Origin: JAPSGM01 sp036556985
GTDB lineage: Bacteria; Chloroflexota; Limnocylindria; QHBO01
Length of the DNA stretch: 27,318 bases
Assembly: GCA_036556985.1 (NCBI GenBank)
Contig: DATBIK010000079.1
Span: forward strand, 1 to 27,318
Direction: 5' to 3'
In this document: in pieces, positions 7,546 through 14,480 of the stretch
How the letters are laid out: every line of letters begins with the position of its first letter
Position numbering within the stretch: the stretch's first letter is position 1
Translations under genes and position numbers: made by a program
The notes under the pieces: generated by a model
Told to the model about the DNA's origin: nothing
Database searches by the model: none
The model's input: the letters and a program-made list of their open reading frames with translations, nothing else

Positions 7546-8199
7546 TCAGGCGGCGCAGTGCGGCATTTCGGTCGGCGCGCGCGTGTCGAAGGTGGCCGTC
7601 CCGACCGGGGGGCCGTCCTCGAGCTCGGCCGAGTTGATGTAGTACACACCGTCCTCGACCTCGACCGCGAAGCGGTCCATGCCACGCGGGGCGGGGCCGT
7701 CGCGCTTCTCGCCGAGCACGGTGTACTTGCTGCCGTGGCAGAGGCACTCGAACCACTGGCTCTGGTCGCACAGCTGCGGGACCTGGCAGCCGAGGTGCGG
7801 GCACTTGCGGTACAGCGCCAGCACCGACCGGTCGGCGGCGGGGATGTCGGCGGCGACCTCGGTGCCCGGCTCCGGGACCGGGTTCGAGACCGAGCCGCCG
7901 CCATCGACCCGCGCCTTGGCGGCCGGCACGTTCACGATGAAGATCTTCGACTGGAAGATGTACGGGAGGCCCTCCGCCCAGGCCGGCTGGTTGGTGTTGA
8001 TCGTCTCGGCGGTGCCGACTTCCAGGCGACCGCCCAGGCCCTCGCGGATGTTCGGCCACAGGAAGTTCACGGTTCCCGCCAGGAACTCGATCGACAGAAT
8101 GCCGATGCCCACGCCGAGCATGCGGCGCATGAAGCTGCGCCGGCTCATCTCGCCGGCGCGCGGGCCGTGGACCTCTCCGTATCCGTGCTGCGTGGTCAT
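7546..8199 (-). CDS. Rieske [2Fe-2S] protein of a bc/b6f-type complex
   Basis: 217 aa. The N-terminus carries a twin-arginine signal (SRRSFM at 19-24) before one hydrophobic anchor (about 28-48), as is usual for Rieske subunits exported by Tat. The Rieske domain has both cluster loops: CPHLGC at 133-138 (ligands Cys133 and His135) and CLCHGS at 152-157 (ligands Cys152 and His155), with Cys138 and Cys154 as the conserved disulfide pair. It takes one electron from quinol at the Qo site and passes it to the cytochrome c. The ATG at 8199 overlaps the subunit IV stop (ATGA). A longer open frame upstream is only the subunit IV gene read in another frame. Confidence 0.95.
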   Translation of the reverse strand: MTTQHGYGEVHGPRAGEMSRRSFMRRMLGVGIGILSIEFLAGTVNFLWPNIREGLGGRLEVGTAETINTNQPAWAEGLPYIFQSKIFIVNVPAAKARVDGGGSVSNPVPEPGTEVAADIPAADRSVLALYRKCPHLGCQVPQLCDQSQWFECLCHGSKYTVLGEKRDGPAPRGMDRFAVEVEDGVYYINSAELEDGPPVGTATFDTRAPTEMPHCAA

Positions 8200-8810
8200 A
8201 GCGTGAAGAACAGGCCCTCCCACGGCCAGACCCAGTTCCAGCCAGGGCCCCGGAAGAAGGAGCCGATGAAGGTCACCAGCAGGCCGCCGACCATGAGGCA
8301 CAGGAAGAAGACCCAGACCAGCTTCCGGTCGCGGGCCGCCTTGTACGGCGAGCGGTCGATGTAGGCGATGGCCATGAGGCCGATGAAGTAGAGCGGCGGG
8401 AACAGGACGCCCACCACGGTGGCGTTGAAGTAGGAGAGCATCTCCTGCAGGCCGAGGAAGTACCACGGCGCCTTCGCCACGTGCGGCGTGTTGCCCGCGT
8501 TGGCCATCTCCTCCAGCGGGGCCTGGATGAAGAAGCCGGTGATGACCAGCAGCGCGCTGATGAGCATCGCCATCAGGAACTCGGCGCGCAGCAGGTGCGG
8601 CCAGGTGAGCACCGTCTCGTCCGGCCGCTTGTCGACGCGGACCATGGACTCCTGCTTCACGTAGGCGAGCAGGCGGAAGCGTTCGGTGCCCGGCACGCCG
8701 GGCGGGCCGGGCAGCTTCGGGCCGCCCCCGCGCTCGATGGTCGGGACCTGCGGCGCCTGGGTCGGCGCGTTCTTGTCGGCGGTCGCGTTCGGTCGCTTCT
8801 CGATCGTCAT
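8196..8810 (-). CDS. petD: Cytochrome b C-terminal subunit (subunit IV-like)
   Basis: 204 aa. The first 45 residues are a Pro-rich, probably disordered cytoplasmic tail. Then come three membrane helices: about residues 77-96, 128-150 and 165-187. It matches the C-terminal third of cytochrome b / subunit IV of b6f. The Qo-site segment reads KAPWYFLGLQEML, so the PEWY motif position holds APWY (114-117). With the upstream b6-like gene it makes a split cytochrome b, as in b6f and many Gram-positive bc complexes. A start AGGA lies about 10 nt upstream, and the stop overlaps the Rieske ATG by 4 nt. Confidence 0.92.
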   Translation of the reverse strand: MTIEKRPNATADKNAPTQAPQVPTIERGGGPKLPGPPGVPGTERFRLLAYVKQESMVRVDKRPDETVLTWPHLLRAEFLMAMLISALLVITGFFIQAPLEEMANAGNTPHVAKAPWYFLGLQEMLSYFNATVVGVLFPPLYFIGLMAIAYIDRSPYKAARDRKLVWVFFLCLMVGGLLVTFIGSFFRGPGWNWVWPWEGLFFTL

Positions 8811-8826
8811 CGGTCCATCGGTCCTT

Positions 8827-9546
8827 CTACACCGGCCCGGAGATGCCGCCGTCCTTCCGGATGCGCCAGAAGTGGACGACCATGAGGATGGCGGCGATGA
8901 GCGGGAAGGCGATGACGTGCATCACGTAGAAACGGATGAGCGTCTCCTGCCCGACCTCGATGCCGCCCAGCAGGATGAAGCCAGACTCGGTGCTGGCCAG
9001 CGGCGCGTAGGTCGCCATCTGGGTGCCGACGGTGATGGCCCAGAACGCGATCTGGTCCCACGGCAGCAGGTAGCCGGTGAAGCTCAGCCACAGGGTTGAG
9101 AAGAGCAGGAGCACGCCGATCGCCCAGTTGAACTCGCGCGGCGGCTTGTAGGCGCCGTGGTAGAAGACCCGGATCATGTGCAGGAAGACGGTGAGCACCA
9201 TGAGGTGCGCCGCCCAGCGGTGGATGTTGCGGATCAGGCTGCCGAAGGCAACCGAGTTCTCGATGACCTGGATGTCCTGGAAGGCGCGGCTGATCGACGG
9301 CACGTAGAAGAACATGAGGTACACGCCGGTCACCGTCAGCGCCAGGAACAGGAAGAAGCTGATCCCGCCCAGGCAGAAGGTGTACGTGTAGCGCACCGCG
9401 TGCTTCTTGACCCGCACCGGGTGCAGGTGCAGGAAGACGTTGTTCATCACCGCCAGCGCGCGGGTGCGGCTGGTGGTCGGGTACGGCTGCCTGAACAGGC
9501 TCCGCCACAGGGCGGACTCCTTCACGACGCGGACGAGGAAGCTCAT
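8827..9546 (-). CDS. petB: Cytochrome b6-like subunit (diheme, N-terminal cytochrome b)
   Basis: 239 aa with four membrane helices (about 58-80, 110-130, 141-162, 205-227). The heme b ligands are visible as two histidine pairs: His109 and His123 in helix B (13 residues between) and His210 and His225 in helix D (14 residues between). The 14-residue spacing in helix D is the b6f/Gram-positive type rather than the mitochondrial one. It binds two b hemes across the membrane and carries out the low-potential branch of the Q cycle. The Gly-Tyr-Leu-Leu-Pro-Trp segment at 158-163 is a family hallmark. Its ATG overlaps the stop of the upstream flavoprotein by 4 nt, which is strong evidence that the two are expressed together. 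Confidence 0.95.
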   Translation of the reverse strand: MSFLVRVVKESALWRSLFRQPYPTTSRTRALAVMNNVFLHLHPVRVKKHAVRYTYTFCLGGISFFLFLALTVTGVYLMFFYVPSISRAFQDIQVIENSVAFGSLIRNIHRWAAHLMVLTVFLHMIRVFYHGAYKPPREFNWAIGVLLLFSTLWLSFTGYLLPWDQIAFWAITVGTQMATYAPLASTESGFILLGGIEVGQETLIRFYVMHVIAFPLIAAILMVVHFWRIRKDGGISGPV

Positions 9547-11516
9547 CGGTCCACCGCCGGCCCGGCCTGCTGACCGATCTGGCCCAGCACGTTGTCCTTG
9601 TAGCTTTCCAAGAGCACCTTCCCGTCAGGCGTGAACCGCTCGAGCTCGAGGCGGTCCATGGTGATGCAGTTGGTCGGACAGCGCTCGACGCAGAGGTTGC
9701 ACCGGATGCAACGTTCCTCGTCGATGATCATCGCGATCCCGCGCGGCCACGACTGGAAGAGGTCGATCTCCGGGTCGTCGCCGCCCACCTGCGCCTTGTC
9801 GATCATGTAGATCACGCCCTCGGGGCAGACGTCGGCGCAGAGTCCGCACAGGATACAGCGCGGACCGTCGATGTTGATGTTGTGGTTGCACTGGAGGCAG
9901 CGGCTGCCCTCGGTGATCGCGCCACGGGTGTCGTAGCCCACCTCCACCAGCCCGGTGAAGTCGCGCCGCAGCTCCGGCGGCGCCATGGGGATCTCCTGGC
10001 GCCGGATGGCCTCGTACTTCTCGGGCATGTCGTGCTCGAGAGCCTGGGTGATGACCGCGCGGTTGATGACAGGCAGCTCCTCCAGCTCGGCGCCGGTCAC
10101 GCCGGCCAGCCAGCGGTCCACGGCCCTCGCCGTGCGGCGCCCGCGCCCGGCAGCCTCGATGATCGTGGCCGGGCCGGTGACGAAGTCGCCGCACGCGAAG
10201 ACGCCGTCCACGTTGGTCTGGAAGGTGTCCGGGTTGGTCACCACGTAGCCGCGGTTCAGGTCGAACTTCAGGGCGTTGTACTTCGTGCCGTCTGGCTTGG
10301 TGGGGGTGGTCCCGTTCAGCGGGGGCGTGCGCCACGAGGAGACCGAGCCGCCGTCGACGACGTTGCGGGTATCGGTCACGCCCAGGTGGCGGTTCAGCGC
10401 CGCGCCGTACTCGCCCAGGACGTTGTTGTCCGAGGCCTGGCTGGTGCAGGGGATGACCATGTCGCACGGGACGGTGAACTCGCTGCCGGGGATCGGCTCC
10501 GCGCTGCGGCGCCCGGAGGCGTCCGGCGGGCCGAGGCGGGTGCGCTGGAAGGTGATGCCGGCGACCTTGCCGTCCGCGCCGGCCACGACCTCGACCGGGG
10601 AGGCGAAGAACTCGAACTGCACGCCCTCGAAGCGGGTCTCGTGCTGCTCCTCCTCGTCCACGACCATCTCGTCCGGCCCGCGGCGATAGACGATGGTGGA
10701 GGTCTTGGCGCCCAGGCGCAGGGCGGTGCGGCTGGAGTCCATGGCGGTGTACCCGCCGCCCACCACCACGACGTGGTCGCCGACCCACTGCTCCTGGCCG
10801 AGGTTCGCGCGCTTCAGGAAGTCGACGCCGTAGATGACCCCGTCCATCTCCTCGCCGGGGACGTTCATGGCCACCGGGTACATGCAGCCGGTGGCGACGA
10901 CGACCGCGTCGTGCCGCTCGCGGAGCTGGTCGATGGTGATGTCACGGCCGATCTCGACGTTGTAGTGGAACTCCACGCCGTGCTTGGCAACCCAGTTCAC
11001 GTCGAGCTCGATGACGTCTCTCGGCAGCCGGAAGGCCGGGACGCCGATGAGCGTCGTGCCGCCACCGCTCGGGAGGGCCTCGTAGACGTGGACGTCGTGC
11101 CCGTAGGTGGCGAGCTCCTTCGCGACGCTCAGGCCGGCCGGGCCGGCGCCGATGACCGCCACGCTCTTGCCGGTCGCCGGACCGACCACGATGTTGTCCG
11201 GCATGTTGTTGGCGTAGTGCCAGTCGACGAGGAAGCGCTTCATGGCGCGGATGGCGAGCGGCTTGTCGATATCGGCCCGGCGGCAGGCCTTCTCGCAGGG
11301 TGCCGAGCACACGTAGCCGCAGATGGCGGCGACCGGGTTCGGGTCGCGGGCGAGGATGTAGCCCTCCTCGAAGCGCCCCTCGGCCGCCAGCATCAGGTAG
11401 CCCCGGCAGTTGGTGTTGACAGGGCAGCCTTCCTGGCACTCGATGTTGCACTGCAGCCAGTCGACGCCGACCTCGGCGGTCTGGAACCTCAGTGGTATCG
11501 CGTTCTCGCTGATCAC
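9543..11516 (-). CDS. GltD-like NAD(P)/FAD oxidoreductase fused to ferredoxin-type [4Fe-4S] domains
   Basis: 657 aa. Order of domains: an N-terminal GltD-type Fe-S domain with Cys23, 27, 31, 37 and Cys66, 70, 74, 78; an FAD-binding fold starting at GAGPAG (123-128); a nested NAD(P)-binding fold with VVVVGGGYTAMD near 248-259; the closing FAD motif VFACGDFVTGPATIIEA; and a C-terminal ferredoxin region with Cys540/543, Cys554/557/560/564 and Cys603/606/609/613. There is no membrane segment, so it is cytoplasmic. By family it moves electrons between NAD(P)H and Fe-S partners. Its 4-nt overlap with cytochrome b6 suggests it feeds, or takes from, the quinone/cyt b complex. The start is a GTG with no close Shine-Dalgarno, so it may be slightly off. 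An alternative reading is a stand-alone glutamate synthase small subunit, but no large subunit is nearby. Confidence 0.9.
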   Translation of the reverse strand: MISENAIPLRFQTAEVGVDWLQCNIECQEGCPVNTNCRGYLMLAAEGRFEEGYILARDPNPVAAICGYVCSAPCEKACRRADIDKPLAIRAMKRFLVDWHYANNMPDNIVVGPATGKSVAVIGAGPAGLSVAKELATYGHDVHVYEALPSGGGTTLIGVPAFRLPRDVIELDVNWVAKHGVEFHYNVEIGRDITIDQLRERHDAVVVATGCMYPVAMNVPGEEMDGVIYGVDFLKRANLGQEQWVGDHVVVVGGGYTAMDSSRTALRLGAKTSTIVYRRGPDEMVVDEEEQHETRFEGVQFEFFASPVEVVAGADGKVAGITFQRTRLGPPDASGRRSAEPIPGSEFTVPCDMVIPCTSQASDNNVLGEYGAALNRHLGVTDTRNVVDGGSVSSWRTPPLNGTTPTKPDGTKYNALKFDLNRGYVVTNPDTFQTNVDGVFACGDFVTGPATIIEAAGRGRRTARAVDRWLAGVTGAELEELPVINRAVITQALEHDMPEKYEAIRRQEIPMAPPELRRDFTGLVEVGYDTRGAITEGSRCLQCNHNINIDGPRCILCGLCADVCPEGVIYMIDKAQVGGDDPEIDLFQSWPRGIAMIIDEERCIRCNLCVERCPTNCITMDRLELERFTPDGKVLLESYKDNVLGQIGQQAGPAVDR

Positions 11517-11577
11517 AGGCGTGCTGACACGGCGGGTTCCTGTGCGAACTCGTGCTGGGCTGAGGAGCGGCAGGCCG

Positions 11578-11607
11578 ATGCTACCCGTCCCCGAAGATGG
11601 GTGTCAA
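11578..11607 (-). promoter_or_regulatory. Promoter of the flavoprotein/Rieske/cyt b operon
   Basis: On the minus strand, a perfect TTGACA (11607-11602), an 18-nt spacer and TAGCAT (11583-11578). Expected start is near 11571, giving a leader of about 55 nt before the GTG at 11516. It is the best housekeeping-type promoter in the window and sits in the 124-nt gap after the transpeptidase gene. Confidence 0.7.
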
Positions 11608-11640
11608 AGCCAATCGCGCATCGTCGCGGCGTGGCCACGG

Positions 11641-13704
11641 CTACTCCGAGAAATGCTGGGCCAGCACGCGCCGGACGAGCGGCGCGGCATCGGACCCGCC
11701 GGTGGCGAGCGGGACGCGCACGAGCACCGTGGCCACGCTGATCGTCGGATTGTCGGCCGGCGCGATGGCCGGGAACCAGGCGTTCGGGTCCGGGCCGCCG
11801 GTCTCGGCCGTCCCGCTCTTGCCGGCGACCGGGATGCCGAAGCCGATGAAGGCCGGGTAGGCCGTTCCGTACGAGTAGTCGACGACGGCCTGCATCGAGT
11901 CCACGACGTAGGCCAGCTGACCGCGCGTGAGCGGGATGCGGCGGACGCGCTCTCGGCGCAGCGTCTCGACGATCTCGCCGTCGGGGTCGCGCACCTCGGC
12001 GACGATGCGCGGGACCCACAGCCGGCCGCCGTTGCCGAGCGCGGCGTACGCGTTCGCCATCTGCAGCGGCGAGGCGAGGAGGCTGCCCTGCCCGATCGAG
12101 AGCTGGATCTGGTCGAACGGCCCGTACGGGTCGGTGCCCCCGTGCCAGCGCGGCGCCTCCTCGAAGTAGGCATGGTCGGGGAGGATGCCGGGCTCGTGCG
12201 GCAGGTAGGCCATGCCGGTGTCCTGGCCGAAGCCGAAGTCACGGACGAGGTTGGTGAGCGCGAACTCGTCCTCGTCGTAGACCATGATCGAGAGCGGCAT
12301 GTATGTCGTGTTGCAGCTGAAGGCCATCGCCTGGAGCAGATCCACCGTGCCGGGCAGCGAGTGCTCCTCGTAGTTGCGGAAGGTGAATCCGGAGAAGGTC
12401 CAGGTGCCGTTGCAGGTCATCCGGGTCGACGGCCCGGCGACGCCGGTCTGCAGCGCTGCCGCCAGCGTGAAGACCTTGAACGACGAGCCGGTAGGGTAGG
12501 TGCCTTGCGTGGCGTGGTTGAGGATGTTCGCCTGGGTGGGCGCCGGCAGCGACTGCCCGCCGAGGGTCGTGCCCAGGGTCATCGCGTTCGGGTTGAAGAG
12601 CGGGGCCGATGCGATGGCCCACACCTCGCCGTTCCGCGGGTTCATGACCGCCGTGCCCGCCTCGTTGTAGCCGGCAATCTGGTCCTGCGCGCTGCGCTGG
12701 ATCGATGTCCGCAGCGTGATGACGAGGTCGTTGCCGTGCCGGACCGGCCGCTCGAGGACGACCGTTGGCTCGCCGTTGGCCGGGAGGGCGGTGAGCGCGA
12801 AGCCGGCCTGGCCGCGGAGGACCTCGTCGGCGCCGAGCTCGAGGCCGGTGCGGCCCAGGAGGTCGCCGAGACGCATCCCCTGGCGGCGCATCGGGCGTGG
12901 CAGGTCGCCCGCGACCGCGGGCGTGGCGTAGCCGATCGTCTGGCCGGCGAGCCATTCCTGCGGGTAGACCCGAACCCCGTCGCGGCGGGTCCGGGCCCAG
13001 ACCGTCCCGTCCCGGCCAACGATCATCCCGCGGTCCGGCGCCTCGCGGACGAGCTCGAGGACGCCGCCCTCGGCGAGCTCGGGGAAGAGGAGCGCGGGGC
13101 TCCAGCGGATCTGCCACTCGTCGGCGGCCTCGACGAGGACGAGCTCGCGCGAGAGCTCGACCACGCCGAAGTTGTCGGTCGTGAACTCGATCTCGACCGG
13201 CACCGCGAGCGCGGGAACCGGCCCGTCGAGCGGCGTGTCCGGCGGCGGCGGCGTGGGCGCCGCGGTGGCCGAGGGGTCAGGCGTGCCCTCATCGGGCGGC
13301 TCGTCCGAGGACGCCGGGGCCGGCGTCGGCGTGGCGGTCGGCGCCGGCTCCTCCGGCGGGCGCGGTTCGGGCGGCAGGACGATGCGGACCGGCGATCCAC
13401 TGGACGTGCGCAGCTCGCTGACGCCGGCAAGCTCGTCGAACGAGGTGAGCAGCTCAGCGACGTCGCGGCGGCTGTAGCGCTCGCGGTCGCGCGCGGCGAG
13501 CGTCGCGTAGAGCTCCGCGTAGTCGCGCTCTGCCCAGGCGGCCAGGAAGGCGTCGACGGCGGCCTCGGCATCGGCCTCGGTGGCGCGCGGGGCGGGGGTC
13601 GGGTAAGGGGTGGGGTCCGGCAGGTTGGCCGAGCAGCCGGCCAGCACGGCCGCCGACAGGAGGAGCGAAACGATGGGGCGTGCCATCCCCCGTGGCGGGA
13701 TCAT
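11641..13704 (-). CDS. Lipoprotein class B penicillin-binding protein (MecA/PBP2-like transpeptidase)
   Basis: 687 aa. A lipobox LAGC puts the lipidated cysteine at 24, so it is anchored outside the membrane. A MecA-N/NTF2-like region covers about 44-110 and resumes at 164-205; between them (112-163) is a Pro/Thr/Ala-rich low-complexity insert. A PBP dimerisation-like part (about 223-330) precedes the transpeptidase domain. Active-site motifs: SSFK at 407-410 (nucleophile Ser407), SCN at 463-465 and KSGT at 629-632. It cross-links peptidoglycan. The ATG at 13704 overlaps the PIG-L stop by 4 nt; an internal ATG at 13686 would give a shorter, more typical signal peptide. By architecture it resembles low-affinity PBPs, but beta-lactam resistance cannot be read from this. 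Confidence 0.9.
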   Translation of the reverse strand: MIPPRGMARPIVSLLLSAAVLAGCSANLPDPTPYPTPAPRATEADAEAAVDAFLAAWAERDYAELYATLAARDRERYSRRDVAELLTSFDELAGVSELRTSSGSPVRIVLPPEPRPPEEPAPTATPTPAPASSDEPPDEGTPDPSATAAPTPPPPDTPLDGPVPALAVPVEIEFTTDNFGVVELSRELVLVEAADEWQIRWSPALLFPELAEGGVLELVREAPDRGMIVGRDGTVWARTRRDGVRVYPQEWLAGQTIGYATPAVAGDLPRPMRRQGMRLGDLLGRTGLELGADEVLRGQAGFALTALPANGEPTVVLERPVRHGNDLVITLRTSIQRSAQDQIAGYNEAGTAVMNPRNGEVWAIASAPLFNPNAMTLGTTLGGQSLPAPTQANILNHATQGTYPTGSSFKVFTLAAALQTGVAGPSTRMTCNGTWTFSGFTFRNYEEHSLPGTVDLLQAMAFSCNTTYMPLSIMVYDEDEFALTNLVRDFGFGQDTGMAYLPHEPGILPDHAYFEEAPRWHGGTDPYGPFDQIQLSIGQGSLLASPLQMANAYAALGNGGRLWVPRIVAEVRDPDGEIVETLRRERVRRIPLTRGQLAYVVDSMQAVVDYSYGTAYPAFIGFGIPVAGKSGTAETGGPDPNAWFPAIAPADNPTISVATVLVRVPLATGGSDAAPLVRRVLAQHFSE

Positions 13705-14420
13705 CGGGCCAGCATCACGCGGCGGAATCCCTCCGCCGCCCGGTAGCCGGTCCGCTCGCCGAGCTCCTCCGCCCGCCGGCGCAGCCAGCGCGCCGTCTCG
13801 TCGAAGTCGTGGAACTGACTGGCGTGGTGGGCCAGCGCCGCGAGCTTGCGCTCGATGGTGTCGGAGATGTCGACGATCTGGTTCGCCTCGTTCGTGCTCC
13901 AGAGGAAGAGCTCGGCGACCTTCCACGGCTCGAGGCCGGCATCCAGGTGCTCGCGGAAGTTCAGCGGGTCACGCGCCGTGGGGAACACGGCGTCCACCGT
14001 CACCTGGCCGACGGCCCGGTGGTCGGGATGGTTCACCCACTCGTTGTTCACGAACACGACCGTCGGATCATGGGTCATCACCACCTCCGGGCGGAAGGCG
14101 CGGATGGCGTAGGTGATGCGCTCGCGGAGGCGCAGGCTCGGCTCCACCTGGCCGTCCGGCTCGTCGAGGAAGTCGACGCCCAGCACGCCGATCTCCTCGG
14201 CGGCGGCCCGCTGCTCACGCTCGCGGACGGCGGCCAGCTGCGCCGGGTCGACCGATGGGTCGTCGCTCCCCTTGTCACCGCGGGTCGCCACCAGGTAGCG
14301 GACCTGCGCGCCCTCGCCCACCCAGCGCGCCACCGTGCCGGCCGCGCCGAACTCGATGTCGTCCGGGTGCGCGGCAACGACCAGGACGCGTTCGGGGGTC
14401 GGCAGTCGATCGTTGGGCAT
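13701..14420 (-). CDS. PIG-L/LmbE-family deacetylase
   Basis: 239 aa. The Zn-binding signature is complete: AHPDD at 17-21 near the N-terminus and HPDHRAVG at 131-138, giving the His/Asp/His ligand set of the family. PIG-L enzymes remove acetyl groups from N-acetylglucosamine-containing small molecules (mycothiol and bacillithiol precursors, GPI intermediates, glycan or antibiotic intermediates). The substrate is unknown here. It has no signal peptide, so it is cytoplasmic. The ATG at 14420 fits the family N-terminus; a GTG 27 nt upstream is in frame but adds nothing conserved. A TAGCAT -10-like box lies at 14434-14439. It is coupled by a 4-nt overlap to the transpeptidase, so a link to envelope or amino-sugar metabolism is plausible but unproven. 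Confidence 0.85.
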   Translation of the reverse strand: MPNDRLPTPERVLVVAAHPDDIEFGAAGTVARWVGEGAQVRYLVATRGDKGSDDPSVDPAQLAAVREREQRAAAEEIGVLGVDFLDEPDGQVEPSLRLRERITYAIRAFRPEVVMTHDPTVVFVNNEWVNHPDHRAVGQVTVDAVFPTARDPLNFREHLDAGLEPWKVAELFLWSTNEANQIVDISDTIERKLAALAHHASQFHDFDETARWLRRRAEELGERTGYRAAEGFRRVMLAR

Positions 14421-14480
14421 CGATGGGTGAGCAATGCTAGCCGACACGCCCGGCAGCGTCCGGTCGGGGGGCGCCGCGGG

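Noticed and set aside
9543..11516. Glutamate synthase small subunit
   Set aside because: The N-terminal half fits, but extra C-terminal ferredoxin modules, the lack of a GltB gene and the overlap with cytochrome b argue for a respiratory role.
9882..11741. 619-aa open frame on the plus strand
   Set aside because: It is antisense to the GltD-like gene, has no family motif, and reflects the lack of stop codons in GC-rich codon third positions.
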